64,000 nucleotides of DNA. Source: Verrucomicrobiota bacterium (lineage in GTDB: Bacteria > Verrucomicrobiota > Verrucomicrobiia > Chthoniobacterales > UBA10450). Location of the stretch: NCBI GenBank assembly GCA_003219175.1, contig QHPU01000044.1:1-64000 (forward strand), written 5' to 3'. This document shows, piece by piece, positions 37,349 through 46,518 of this stretch; the first letter of the stretch is position 1, and every line of letters begins with the position of its first letter. The notes under the pieces were generated by a model. That model did not search any database. It was not told the origin of the DNA and saw nothing but the letters and a program-made list of their open reading frames with translations. The translations under genes were made by a program, and so were the position numbers.

Positions 37349-37711
37349 ATGAGGATGCCTTTTTATTTGCTGGCGCTGTTCGGATTGGCGGGGTGTGTTG
37401 CCGAACCGCCAGTCACGACAACGACGACAACGACGACTACCCGCGAAACCGTGACCACTGGTCCGGCCAGAACAGTGGGGCGTGAGGTTCTAGTTACGGA
37501 GGCGCCGCCGCCGGTGCGAGTTGAAACGAGAACGGTTGCGCCTGGCCCGGGGTATGTTTGGACGAGCGGTTACTGGCGTTGGAATGGTGCCCGCTACGAA
37601 TGGGTGTCTGGCAGCTGGGTTTTGCGACCGCGAACGACAGCAGTCTGGGTGGAAGGTCACTGGGAACGCCGGCCGGGTGGCTGGATCTGGGTCGCGGGTC
37701 ACTGGCAGTAA
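37349..37711 (+). CDS. Lipoprotein with YXWGXW-type repeats
   Basis: A 120-aa lipoprotein. The signal peptide ends in LFGLAGC, a lipobox with Cys near residue 16. A Thr-rich linker (about 24-40) follows, then Trp-rich repeats of the YXWGXW family (YVWTSGYWRWNGARYEW, WVSGSWVLRPRTTAVW, VEGHWERRPGGWIWVAGHW). AGGGAGGAAT precedes the ATG. Such proteins sit at the outer membrane or surface, with unknown function. Confidence 0.85.
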   Translation: MRMPFYLLALFGLAGCVAEPPVTTTTTTTTTRETVTTGPARTVGREVLVTEAPPPVRVETRTVAPGPGYVWTSGYWRWNGARYEWVSGSWVLRPRTTAVWVEGHWERRPGGWIWVAGHWQ

Positions 37712-37789
37712 ACTTCGCTTCTGGTTCATTGAACAAATAAATTTTGCCGGTAAAGGAACCCGACCGGCGCGCTCGTTGGCGCACTGGTT

Positions 37790-38590
37790 GTGATCGGTCT
37801 CGGCCTTCTGGGATTGGTCGCACTGATCTACTTCAAGCAGCACTCGATGATTTATCACCCCCGGTCTTACGATCCGAGCTACGCCCAGGCGTTCCCGGTA
37901 AACGGCGAAGAAATTTCCTATACCCTGCCTTTTGGAAAGCAGACCGCGTTTTATGTTCCTGCACGCAATAACGGGCAACTGCCGACGCGGCTGTGGATTG
38001 CGTTTTGCGGAAATGGCTCGCTTGCCCTGGATTGGACGACGATTCTTGCCGGTTATCCGAATTCTAACGACGCGTTCCTGCTCGTCGACTATCCAGGTTA
38101 TGGTAAGTGCCAGGGCTATGCCAGCATCGCCAGCATGCGCGTGTCGAGCGATGCCGCGCTGAACACGTTGGCCAAACGACTCGGTTTTTCCGGGGAAGAA
38201 TTAGAGTCGCGCCTCTGTACGATTGGCCACTCGCTTGGCTCGGCAGTGGCGATTGATTTTGCAGCACGCCATAGGGTCCAGCGAGTGATCGCAATTTCGC
38301 CATTCACAACTTTGCGCGAGGAAGCGGCGTGTATCATGGGCAGTCCGCTGTCACATTTGTTGGTCGAAAGCTATGATAACCGCTCCAGCATCACTGAAAT
38401 TCGAGAACGAAACCCGGAGGCGAAAATTGCGATCTTTCACGGAACGGACGACGAGGTGATCCCGGTGCGGATGGGACGCGAGTTGGCGCGGGAATTTCCG
38501 TTCATCGACTTTTTCGCGGTCGACGGTGCCAATCATGTTGGCGTTTTATATGAGGCGCACGATGAAATTATCCAGTGGATGAACAATTGA
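37790..38590 (+). CDS. Membrane-anchored alpha/beta hydrolase
   Basis: A 266-aa hydrolase starting at GTG 37790; no ATG is available before the upstream in-frame stop at 37751. An N-terminal helix (GLGLLGLVALIYF) anchors it, and HSMIYHPRSYDPS is typical of the BEM46/YfhR-like group. The nucleophile is the serine in IGHSLGSA, the acid is likely D in FHGTDDEVIP, and the histidine is in DGANHVG. Substrate unknown. It is downstream of the YXWGXW lipoprotein gene by about 80 bp. Confidence 0.8.
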   Translation: MIGLGLLGLVALIYFKQHSMIYHPRSYDPSYAQAFPVNGEEISYTLPFGKQTAFYVPARNNGQLPTRLWIAFCGNGSLALDWTTILAGYPNSNDAFLLVDYPGYGKCQGYASIASMRVSSDAALNTLAKRLGFSGEELESRLCTIGHSLGSAVAIDFAARHRVQRVIAISPFTTLREEAACIMGSPLSHLLVESYDNRSSITEIRERNPEAKIAIFHGTDDEVIPVRMGRELAREFPFIDFFAVDGANHVGVLYEAHDEIIQWMNN

Positions 38591-38670
38591 GGGCAATCCA
38601 TGGCTCGATTGCTTTTAAAGCTGCCCCTTATGTGATAGCTTGGAACGATTCAAGCTAGGGAGCACAGGCG

Positions 38671-38964
38671 ATGAAACCGAAGAGTCCGTGCGAAACCGAC
38701 AGCTGGCGGGGTCCGCAGACTGATTATTGCTTCCACTCCGGCATGGGAGAATGGCGTGGGCATTGGTGGACTCCCGGCGACGAGGGAGAATCTGCTCAGC
38801 GCCGGTTTTACGATTTCACGCGCCAGTTCATGCTGGAGTCGGCGCGGGAACGTGCAAAAGAGATGTATGTCTTCGCGTTAGTAATGCTGACCGCCGCCTG
38901 GCCGGTTGGCTACATGATTTACAGCGTCGTCAAACTCCTGCTCAAAGGCCGGCCGCTGGATTAG
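38671..38964 (+). CDS. Small membrane protein of unknown function
   Basis: A 97-aa protein with a tryptophan-rich N-terminal half (SWRGPQTDYCFHSG; GEWRGHWWTPGDEGES) and one C-terminal membrane helix (MYVFALVMLTAAWPVGYMIY). A GGGAGC lies 11 bp before the ATG. No family is recognised. The gene stands between a hydrolase and the convergent putA. Confidence 0.55.
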   Translation: MKPKSPCETDSWRGPQTDYCFHSGMGEWRGHWWTPGDEGESAQRRFYDFTRQFMLESARERAKEMYVFALVMLTAAWPVGYMIYSVVKLLLKGRPLD

Positions 38965-39035
38965 TAGTTCACGCCCCGAGTTGAGTCGCTAAGACAACGT
39001 CGCGTCAGACGTCGATCGCGCGCCCTTTTCCGAAA

Positions 39036-42000
39036 TCAGCGCGGAGGCCAGAGAAATTCGGCGCGACGTTCGGGAGTGACTTCAGGCGCGAAACCGTGGC
39101 GCATGATATTTTCCGTAACGACACGCGGGACGAGGAAGTTGAGGAGGTAATCGCTACCACCGGCTTTGGTGCCGCCGCCACTCATTTTGAATCCGCCAAA
39201 GGGATGACGACCAACCACGGCGCCGGTGCAGGAGCGATTGACGTAAACGTTCCCCGCAACGAGTTCGGCTTTGATCCGCTCGATGTTGGCGGGACTGCGT
39301 GAGAAAAATCCGGCTGTCAGCGCGTAATCGGTATCGTTAGCGATTCTGATCGCGTCGTCGAGATCGCGCGCTTTCAATACACTCAACACAGGACCAAAGA
39401 TTTCACATTGGCTGAGTGTCATCTCCGGTTTCACATCGGTAAAAATTGTCGGCGGAATAAAATAGCCTTTGTCCGGAATGTCGGTGGCTTGGAACGCCAG
39501 CGTCGCTTCGGTTTTCCCCTTCTCGATGATTTCCTGAATTCGATGGTACGCAGTCTCATCGATCACAGGACCGACGATGATTCCCGGTTGTTCGGGATTA
39601 CCAACGCGCAGACTGGCAGCAGCCGTGAGCAATCGATGCATCACGCGTTCATAATTTTCCTCCAGCACGATGAGACGCGAACAGGCGGAACATTTCTGCC
39701 CCTGATAACCGAAAGCCGAGTAGATCGTATCGACAATGGTTTCATCGAGATCGGCGTCAGAATCGACAATGACGGCGTTCTTCCCGCCCATCTCGCAGAC
39801 GACGCGCTTGAGCTCGCGCTGGCCCAGGCGGGTTTTGCCGGCCGATTCCCAAATTCGCAGACCGACTTCGCGTGACCCGGTAAATGCGATCATTTCTACG
39901 TCGGGATGATCGACGAGGTATGCGCCGATGACAGAACCGCGACCGTGCAGACAATTCAAAACTCCCGGTGGAACGCCTGCTTCCTGAAAAACTTCCATCA
40001 AGAGTGAGCCAAGGATGGCCGACGGCTCGGCCGGTTTCATGATGACGGCATTGCCCGTAACGAGTGCGGCGGTGACCATTCCGCAGAGAATCGCGACGGG
40101 GAAATTCCACGGCGCGACGACGAGCGCGACGCCTCGCGGCCAGTAATGCTGATAGCTTTCCTCGCCGGGCACATTTTGCGTCAGGCGAGGATATCCGATG
40201 AGACGCATTTGCTCCGCGTAGAAAAGGCAAAAATCCATCGCCTCGCGGATGTCGCCGTCAGCTTCGGCCCACGCTTTGCCGACTTCGAAAACTTCAACAG
40301 CGGAAAGTTCGAAACGGCGTCGGTCGAGAATTGCGGCCGCGCGCTCGAGTAACCGGCAGCGCTCTTCCAGCGGTGTGCGCGCCCATGTTTCAAAAGCGCG
40401 CCGCGCCGCTTTCACTGCACGTTCAGCCTCGGGAATCCCGGCCTCGGCGACATAACCAATGATTTCGGCTGGCGCGCTCGGATTCACCGACTTCAGGAGC
40501 TTGTCGGTCCAAATTTCTTTCCCATCGATCACCAAAGGGTGTTTCTGTCCGAAATGCGCTCGCACCTCGCGCAGCGCAGTGCGCATTTTTTCCTGAGATT
40601 CCGGTAGGACGAAATTGACGAGCGAAGCGTTTTTGTAAGAGTCGCCCGGCGGCGCCTCCGGTGTGGCGCCGTTGCGCGAGAAATCGGCTGTAGCGGCGGC
40701 CGTGTCGGCCGCAAAATCATCCGTCGGTGCAGCCGACACGGCTGCCTCTACAGCGCCATTCAGCAGCTCCCGCGGATCGCGCAGTAATTGCGTCGCCGAA
40801 ACATGCTCGGAAAATTTTGCCCGTAAAAATCCTTCGTTCGACGTGTTTTCAAGGAGCCGCCGCACCAAATACGACATGCCGGGCAGCAGTTCGCCGACCG
40901 GTGAATACTCGCGGACGCGATAACCCATATCGACGAGTGCGCGTTTGATCGGCCCTGCCATTCCGTAGAGGAATTGAAATTCGAAACGGCTACGATCAAT
41001 CTGGAGCTCTTCCGCCACGGCCTGCGCGTAAGCGATGCTGCGGACATTGTGGGAACCGAACGCCGAGGTCACAATCGACTCGTTCTCGAGCAGGATGCGG
41101 GTGAGTCTTTCGAAATTGGCGTCGCTCTCTGGCTTTTGCAGCCAGACCGGAATGACCCAGCCGTTTTGCGTCGATTTTATTTTTTCGTAGTCCCAATAGG
41201 CGCCTTTGACGAGCCGAACGGTGAACCGTGTTCCGCGCGCCCGTCCCCATGCAATCAAATCACGCAGATCAGTTTCGGCGTCGCGCAGGTAAGCCTGAAT
41301 CACGATGCCAGCGTGCGGCCAGTCGTAAAACTCCGACTCCGTGAAAAGCGTGCGAAAGAGTTCGACCGTCGCGTTTTTGTGCGCATAGCTTTCCATGTCG
41401 AAATTGATGAAAGCGCCAAGCTCTTTGGCGCGGTGCAAGATTGGCCGCAGCTTCGGAGCGAGATGCGCGAGGGCGTCGGCCGGATCGGCCGGATTCATTT
41501 GCGAATAGAGCGCCGAAATTTTTACGGAGACATTTACGACGGGGAAGAGCTCGAAGTTCTTGCCGAGCGGATCGGTCCAGCCGCGAGTTTCGCGAGCGAG
41601 ATGCTCGAGTAATTCCTGGCAACGTCCCATGTATTCGGCAGCTTCCTCTTCGCTAACGACAGCTTCGCCGAGCAGGTCGACGGTAAATCCGATTCCCTGC
41701 CGCCGCTTCTTGCGCAACGTCTTCATCACATCCTCGGGATTGCGTCCGGCGATGAACTGCCGCGCCATCCCCGAAACGTTCCAGCGCAGAAATTTGCCGC
41801 TAATGATTGGTACGATGCGCGCCAAGGAGACACCGGTGCGGATTAGCGGCGTATAGCCATTGCGCATGTCGGCGAAATATTCGTCAAGATGCTGCACGAT
41901 ATCAGAGCCGCGACGCAGCGAAGCGAGAACGTCGACGAACCGGAACATTTGTACTTTGAAATGTTCATCACGCATCGAGAACTCCATCATGCGCTGATAG

Positions 42001-42095
42001 AAACCGGCCTTGCTGAAAATCGATTCCGGGTGGCGATCCACCAGGTCAAAGATTTGCATGCCGCGGCGCTCGACCTCGGCTTGGATGGGACTCAT
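39036..42095 (-). CDS. putA: Bifunctional proline dehydrogenase / glutamate-semialdehyde dehydrogenase with embedded palindrome
   Basis: A 1019-aa PutA from ATG 42095 that oxidises proline to glutamate. The FAD proline dehydrogenase barrel spans about 95-430 (VKISALYSQ, VRLVKGAYWDYE, QFLYGMAG) and the aldehyde dehydrogenase about 500-1000, with catalytic Cys in GQKCSACSR and Glu in VCEMGGKN. Residues 449-469 (VEAAVSAAPTDDFAADTAAAT), in the linker between the domains, are encoded exactly by the palindromic element 40689-40752. A Pro/Gly/Asn-rich piece follows. No N-terminal DNA-binding domain is present, so it is not a PutA-type repressor. The linker insertion should be tolerated. Confidence 0.95.
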   Translation of the reverse strand: MSPIQAEVERRGMQIFDLVDRHPESIFSKAGFYQRMMEFSMRDEHFKVQMFRFVDVLASLRRGSDIVQHLDEYFADMRNGYTPLIRTGVSLARIVPIISGKFLRWNVSGMARQFIAGRNPEDVMKTLRKKRRQGIGFTVDLLGEAVVSEEEAAEYMGRCQELLEHLARETRGWTDPLGKNFELFPVVNVSVKISALYSQMNPADPADALAHLAPKLRPILHRAKELGAFINFDMESYAHKNATVELFRTLFTESEFYDWPHAGIVIQAYLRDAETDLRDLIAWGRARGTRFTVRLVKGAYWDYEKIKSTQNGWVIPVWLQKPESDANFERLTRILLENESIVTSAFGSHNVRSIAYAQAVAEELQIDRSRFEFQFLYGMAGPIKRALVDMGYRVREYSPVGELLPGMSYLVRRLLENTSNEGFLRAKFSEHVSATQLLRDPRELLNGAVEAAVSAAPTDDFAADTAAATADFSRNGATPEAPPGDSYKNASLVNFVLPESQEKMRTALREVRAHFGQKHPLVIDGKEIWTDKLLKSVNPSAPAEIIGYVAEAGIPEAERAVKAARRAFETWARTPLEERCRLLERAAAILDRRRFELSAVEVFEVGKAWAEADGDIREAMDFCLFYAEQMRLIGYPRLTQNVPGEESYQHYWPRGVALVVAPWNFPVAILCGMVTAALVTGNAVIMKPAEPSAILGSLLMEVFQEAGVPPGVLNCLHGRGSVIGAYLVDHPDVEMIAFTGSREVGLRIWESAGKTRLGQRELKRVVCEMGGKNAVIVDSDADLDETIVDTIYSAFGYQGQKCSACSRLIVLEENYERVMHRLLTAAASLRVGNPEQPGIIVGPVIDETAYHRIQEIIEKGKTEATLAFQATDIPDKGYFIPPTIFTDVKPEMTLSQCEIFGPVLSVLKARDLDDAIRIANDTDYALTAGFFSRSPANIERIKAELVAGNVYVNRSCTGAVVGRHPFGGFKMSGGGTKAGGSDYLLNFLVPRVVTENIMRHGFAPEVTPERRAEFLWPPR
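40689..40752 (-). repeat. TGTAGC palindromic element inside putA coding sequence
   Basis: A 64-bp palindrome with TGTAGC and TCTACA ends and arms GGCGGCCGTGTCGGCCGC and GCAGCCGACACGGCTGCC. Read on the minus strand as T|GTA|GAG..., it adds 21 residues to PutA. Length, orientation relative to the gene and reading phase are identical to the acnA copy, and the peptides align (VxAAVS...AA[ED]TAAAT). Confidence 0.88.
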
Positions 42096-42203
42096 GCTCG
42101 ACTGTAAACCGCGCCTCGCCGTTGGCAAAGCCGCGACTGATCAAACGTCCGCCGCTGATTACGCGATTGCTCGAAGGATGAAACTCGGGTAGCGACTCCA
42201 TAA

Positions 42204-43247
42204 ATGATTCCGCCGCGCCAGGAATTTGCGAGTGACAACACGGCCGGCATTTGTCCCGAAGCGGCAGCAGCGCTGGCTCAGGCCAATGCTGGTTCAGCGC
42301 CATCCTATGGCGACGATGAGTGGACCTGGCGGCTATGTGATCGGGTGCGCGAGCTTTTCGAAATCGATTGCGACGTTTTTCTTGTCTTCAACGGAACGGC
42401 GGCGAATGCGCTCGCCCTGGCACAGCTTTGCCAGCCCTTTCACAGCATCATCTGTCATGAGAACGCGCACATCGAAAATGACGAATGCGGCGCGTGCGAG
42501 TTTTATACTGGCGGATCGAAGCTGATTCCCATCCGCGGCGCGAACGGCAAGATCGATTTGTGCGAAGTGGACGCGGCGCTGCTACGGCAACACGAACTAC
42601 ATTCTCACAAGCCGCGCGTGATCAGTCTTACACAGCCGACGGAACTCGGAACGGTTTATACGGCGGATGAAATTCGCAAAATTTCAGCGTTCGCGCAGAA
42701 GCGTCAGATGCTTTTGCATGTAGACGGCGCGCGCTTTGCGAATGCCGTTGCCGCGCTTCGGTGTGCGCCGAGAGAGATCACGTGGCAGGCAGGCGTAGAC
42801 GCTCTTTCCTTTGGCGGGACAAAGAACGGTCTGGCCGCGGGCGAGCTGGTGATTTTTTTTAACAAACAGCACAGCGCTGGCTTCGACTATCGGACAAAAC
42901 AGGGCGGCCATCTGGCTTCCAAGATGCGCTTTCTGGCGGCCCCCTGGATCGCTTTGTTAGAGACGGATGTCTGGTTGAAAAATGCGCAGCGCGCGAACGA
43001 TGCAGCGCTCAGATTAGCCGACGGACTGCGTGATTGCGGAGTTGAGATCGTTTTTCCAGTTGAGTCCAACGCGGTGTTTGTTCGCCTCGATGCAATGGTC
43101 GCCCGGAAGTTGCGCGAACTTGGATGGGATTTTTACAAGTTCATCGAACCGGACATTTACCGCGTCATGTGCGCGTGGTCGACCAACGCCGAGGCGATTA
43201 CGGCGTTGCTTTCCGACTACGGAAGTTGCGTGTCTTCGGTGCGCTGA
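42204..43247 (+). CDS. ltaE: Low-specificity L-threonine aldolase family enzyme
   Basis: A 347-aa PLP enzyme cleaving threonine or related hydroxy-amino acids to glycine and an aldehyde. The opening FASDNTAGICPEA corresponds to the family's RSDTxTxP block. HENAHIENDECGA, LHVDGARFANAVAAL and the PLP lysine motif SFGGTKNGLAAGELV are clear. Length is typical. It lies 108 bp from the divergent putA, and both enzymes link amino-acid catabolism to glycine supply for gcvP. Confidence 0.93.
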   Translation: MIPPRQEFASDNTAGICPEAAAALAQANAGSAPSYGDDEWTWRLCDRVRELFEIDCDVFLVFNGTAANALALAQLCQPFHSIICHENAHIENDECGACEFYTGGSKLIPIRGANGKIDLCEVDAALLRQHELHSHKPRVISLTQPTELGTVYTADEIRKISAFAQKRQMLLHVDGARFANAVAALRCAPREITWQAGVDALSFGGTKNGLAAGELVIFFNKQHSAGFDYRTKQGGHLASKMRFLAAPWIALLETDVWLKNAQRANDAALRLADGLRDCGVEIVFPVESNAVFVRLDAMVARKLRELGWDFYKFIEPDIYRVMCAWSTNAEAITALLSDYGSCVSSVR

Positions 43248-43259
43248 TAACGTCGTACG

Positions 43260-43769
43260 ATGACTCGCGCTGGCGCGATCGCTTTCCTGCTGTCGGTGGC
43301 TGTTTGTGGTTGCCGCACCGCAGAAAATGTGGCCTCGACTTCCGCGGCGATGGTAACTGCACCCGCGCATTTTGTAAGCAAGAAGTTGCACGGCGACCAG
43401 ACAAGCACTGAGAGCACGGACGCGACAGTTTACGAGAATCAGCCGGTAGAGACAGCGCCTCCACCGCCACAACCGGCTCCCGCCCGGTCGCCTCGCACCA
43501 TCACATCAACGACGACCACGGCGTCGCCGCCGCCTCAGCAGAACGAAACTCATCCGTCAACGTCTGCGACGTCCCACCCGGGTGCGACACCGCAGAGTTC
43601 GTCGACAAATTCAGCGGCGCAGTTTCCGGTGGCAAAGCCGGTTCCCGGGAAACCTGGCTATGTTTTCAGTCCCTACGATCCCAACGGCGGTTATGTCGAT
43701 GTGAGTGGCTATCCTTCTGGGAGTAAGGTAAAAGACCCTTACTCGCAGAAGATTTTTCTGGTTCCATAA
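43260..43769 (+). CDS. Pro/Ser/Thr-rich lipoprotein
   Basis: A 169-aa predicted lipoprotein with a signal peptide ending VAVCGC (lipobox with Cys at about 18). Residues 60-120 are a disordered Pro/Ser/Thr/Gln linker. A short C-terminal motif (PGKPGYVFSPYDPNGGYVDV, then SGYPSGSKVKDPYSQKIFLVP) recurs in small Verrucomicrobia surface proteins, as far as I know. Function unknown. It starts 12 bp after the threonine aldolase gene. Confidence 0.75.
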   Translation: MTRAGAIAFLLSVAVCGCRTAENVASTSAAMVTAPAHFVSKKLHGDQTSTESTDATVYENQPVETAPPPPQPAPARSPRTITSTTTTASPPPQQNETHPSTSATSHPGATPQSSSTNSAAQFPVAKPVPGKPGYVFSPYDPNGGYVDVSGYPSGSKVKDPYSQKIFLVP

Positions 43770-43936
43770 GCTCCTTAGGTTTCGTCAGGGGGTCGCGCTG
43801 GTCCAGGGATCAACCTTTGCGGCGCGCCATTTCGTTCAGGGTACCCGACGAGCGCAGAATTGCGAAAAAAGCCCAAAACGGGCCTTACAACTTACTTGCA
43901 TTACGTATTTAGTCTGCAGGGCTTCGCAGCTCGGCA

Positions 43937-45517
43937 ATGAGGCTGGAGGAATATTGCGATCGGTCTTTAATGGGCAGCATACTTCGTGCTTTTATGGATA
44001 TTATGGGATTTACTCTCTTTCGGTTACCGCGCGGCTGTCCCCTTCAGCAGCGATCCCTCGCATCTCTGCAAATCCTCTCAATCCTGATCGTTTTGGCCAT
44101 CGGTATCCTCCTTTCTCACCACGCAGAGGGCTATGTCCTGGAGGGGGTCAGCTGGCCGAGCGGGAGTGTCGTTACCTTCCAAATGGGGCTCGGTCCGGCC
44201 GGACGCACTCTGATTGATGGAAATACATCTTGGAATACCGCTGCGTCCCCCGCACTCACCGCTTGGGACAATGTCGTGGCTCGACTGGACTACACGAGCA
44301 ACGTCGCCAGTACTTCTGCTTCCTCGGGTGACCACGTCAACACGGTAGTCTTCTCGACCACAGTCTTTGGACAGAAATTTGGAACGGGAACGCTTGCGGT
44401 CACCTACTACAGGTCTATGAACAAGTCGATTGTCGAGGCCGACATTCTGTTTAACAAAAATCAGCAGTTCGATTCCTATCGCGGGCCGCTGCGTTATGGT
44501 AGCAGCGGCTGGGCGATAGGCGATATTCGCCGGGTCTTTATCCATGAACTCGGTCATGCGCTCGGTTTGGACCATCCTGATCAGCATGGCCAGCATGTCG
44601 ACGCCATAATGAACTCGGTGACGAGTAACCGCGAGACGCTCTCTGCCGACGATACCGCCGGCGCGCAATCGATGTATGGCGCGCCAACGCCGACGCCCAC
44701 ACCTACGCCGACACCGACGCCGAACCCTTCCGGGAGCCATTTGGGCAATATTTCTACACGAATGAACGTGGGCAGCGGGAATAATGTGATGATCGCCGGC
44801 TTCATAGTTTGGGGCTCGCAATCCAAAACAATACTTGTCCGTGCGCTTGGGCCGACTCTCGGCAGCTATGGGGTCGCTAACGTATTGAGCGATCCAATGC
44901 TTGAGTTGCACGCTTCTTCGGGTGCCACGATTGCGACGAACGACGACTGGCAGACCGGATCGCAGGCTTCACAAATCAGCAGCAGTGGCTACGCCCCCAG
45001 TAACAGCAATGAACCTGCCCTGATTGCTACTCTGGCAGCGGGGTCCTACACCGCGATCGTGCGCGGTTACAACAATTCAACCGGTATCGGATTGGTCGAG
45101 GTGTATGAATTGGATACTTTATCAAGTCGTTTATCTAATATTTCGACCCGTGGACAGGTTGGCACGGACCAAAGTGTTGTCATTGCCGGCCTTATCATCG
45201 ATGGGTCAACATCAAAGAAACTGATCATTCGCGCACTGGGTCCGTCCCTGGCCGCGCCGCCATTCTCGCTCTCGGGGACGTTATCTGATCCAGTCTTGGA
45301 ACTGCATGACAGCTCCGGTAACCTGCTCGCTAGCAATGACGATTGGGGCATTGGGACCCAGGCAGCCGCTATCTCATCGAGTGGTTACTCGCCGCGGAAC
45401 GCCAAGGAGTCGGCGATTATCGCGACTCTCCCAACTGGCAACTACACTGCGATTATTCGTGGGGTGAATAATAGCACCGGGCTCGCGCTGGTAGATGCAT
45501 ATGATCTTGATCCTTAG
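43937..45517 (+). CDS. Secreted matrixin-type metalloprotease with two NISTR repeat domains
   Basis: A 526-aa secreted protein. After an N-terminal signal-like hydrophobic segment (SLQILSILIVLAIGILL, about 43-60) comes a metalloprotease domain with HELGHALGLDH at 203-213 (HExxHxxGxxH zinc ligands) and a Met-turn IMNS near 224, which is the metzincin/M10 signature. A (PT)n linker at 250-264 leads to two ~125-residue beta-rich repeats starting LGNISTR (269) and LSNISTR (about 398). Each contains ILVRALGPTL-type and NDDW blocks. This repeat is common in secreted proteins of Verrucomicrobia. The next gene encodes a secreted protein probably functioning with it. Confidence 0.88.
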   Translation: MRLEEYCDRSLMGSILRAFMDIMGFTLFRLPRGCPLQQRSLASLQILSILIVLAIGILLSHHAEGYVLEGVSWPSGSVVTFQMGLGPAGRTLIDGNTSWNTAASPALTAWDNVVARLDYTSNVASTSASSGDHVNTVVFSTTVFGQKFGTGTLAVTYYRSMNKSIVEADILFNKNQQFDSYRGPLRYGSSGWAIGDIRRVFIHELGHALGLDHPDQHGQHVDAIMNSVTSNRETLSADDTAGAQSMYGAPTPTPTPTPTPTPNPSGSHLGNISTRMNVGSGNNVMIAGFIVWGSQSKTILVRALGPTLGSYGVANVLSDPMLELHASSGATIATNDDWQTGSQASQISSSGYAPSNSNEPALIATLAAGSYTAIVRGYNNSTGIGLVEVYELDTLSSRLSNISTRGQVGTDQSVVIAGLIIDGSTSKKLIIRALGPSLAAPPFSLSGTLSDPVLELHDSSGNLLASNDDWGIGTQAAAISSSGYSPRNAKESAIIATLPTGNYTAIIRGVNNSTGLALVDAYDLDP

Positions 45518-45598
45518 ATTGAACGAAAACCGCGTCCTCGCGATCAAATGCTCTCCCTTTGAATCATTCGTAAATCCAATTAGGTTTAGGTTCCTCCA

Positions 45599-46177
45599 AT
45601 GAAAAAATTCTCCCAATTATTGATTTCCGGGGCCTGTCTGTTTCTTGCCGGCACCGGGCTGGCGACAACGGTTATTCCGCCTTCATTCGATGAGCTCGTT
45701 TCCCGGGCCCAAATGATCTTTCAAGGCAGTGTGACTGATGTGCGCTCCGAATGGACGGGAGAAGGTGCGCAACGTCACATCATGAGTTACGTGACGCTGA
45801 AAGTAGAAGACGCGATCAAGGGCAATCCTGGTTCGACCGTCACTCTGCGTATGCTGGGCGGGACCGTCGGTGGTGAGACAATGGAAGTAGCCGATGCGCC
45901 CAAGTTCAAGGTTGGCGACCGAGACATTCTGTTTGTGGAGAACAACGGCACTCAGTTTGTCCCCCTCGTCGGCATCATGCATGGTCGCTTCCGTGTAGAG
46001 AAAGATACTACAGGCCAAGATGCCGTTTTTACCAATGAAGGTTCGCCGTTAAGCGATGTCACCCAGCTTGGTAAGAGTGAAAAAGCGGCCTCCGCCGGGC
46101 GTCCCATTTCCAAGCAGGAATTCCGGCAGGCAATTCAAGCCAAAGCGCAGCAACAAGTCGGGCAGCTTAAGCCCTAA
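45599..46177 (+). CDS. Secreted partner protein of the matrixin gene
   Basis: A 192-aa protein with a signal peptide (MKKFSQLLISGACLFLAGTGLA). The mature part is beta-rich: SFDELVSRAQMIFQGSVTDV, SYVTLKVEDAIKGNPGSTVTL and MLGGTVGGETMEV, then KVGDRDILFVENNGTQFVPL. In related soil bacteria a similar protein commonly neighbours matrixin genes, as I recall, so a shared role (substrate, inhibitor or assembly) is plausible but unproven. It starts 81 bp after the protease gene on the same strand. Confidence 0.7.
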   Translation: MKKFSQLLISGACLFLAGTGLATTVIPPSFDELVSRAQMIFQGSVTDVRSEWTGEGAQRHIMSYVTLKVEDAIKGNPGSTVTLRMLGGTVGGETMEVADAPKFKVGDRDILFVENNGTQFVPLVGIMHGRFRVEKDTTGQDAVFTNEGSPLSDVTQLGKSEKAASAGRPISKQEFRQAIQAKAQQQVGQLKP

Positions 46178-46219
46178 CGCCGTTAACGGGCCGCGCCTGC
46201 CGCGCGCTTTTCAGTGTGA

Positions 46220-46447
46220 TTAAGGAACTTCGTTCGAAGCGCGTTCGCGTTTTACCTGCTGCCTCACTTCGTTAGTCCGATCAATCGCAGCCTTTGCCCA
46301 ATCGTGTTCGCTTGCTGGCCGCGGCGTCAATGTCGGCTGAGCTGCCGCCGGGGCATTTTTCTTTGCGGCCTCCGCCTTCTGCGCTGTCTGCTGATGCAAG
46401 AAGATCACGCCCGCAACGATCAATGCGATGATGACGAAGTAGCGCAT
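46220..46447 (-). CDS. Small single-helix membrane protein
   Basis: A 75-aa protein with one membrane helix (YFVIIALIVAGVIFLH) and a Lys/Ala/Pro- and charge-rich tail ending VRQQVKRERASNEVP. It converges with the secreted partner protein gene. No family recognised; the ORF has normal codon use and a sensible start, but evidence is limited. Confidence 0.5.
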   Translation of the reverse strand: MRYFVIIALIVAGVIFLHQQTAQKAEAAKKNAPAAAQPTLTPRPASEHDWAKAAIDRTNEVRQQVKRERASNEVP

Positions 46448-46518
46448 TCTTTTTCATCAGCACAATATGGGCCAGTTCCTACCATTGCCCGAAGGGATGC
46501 CGAGTGATAAATAGTCAT

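Noticed and set aside
43864-43882. Possible terminator GGCCCGTTTTGGGCTTTTTT on the minus strand
   Set aside because: The hairpin is weak and no minus-strand gene ends there.
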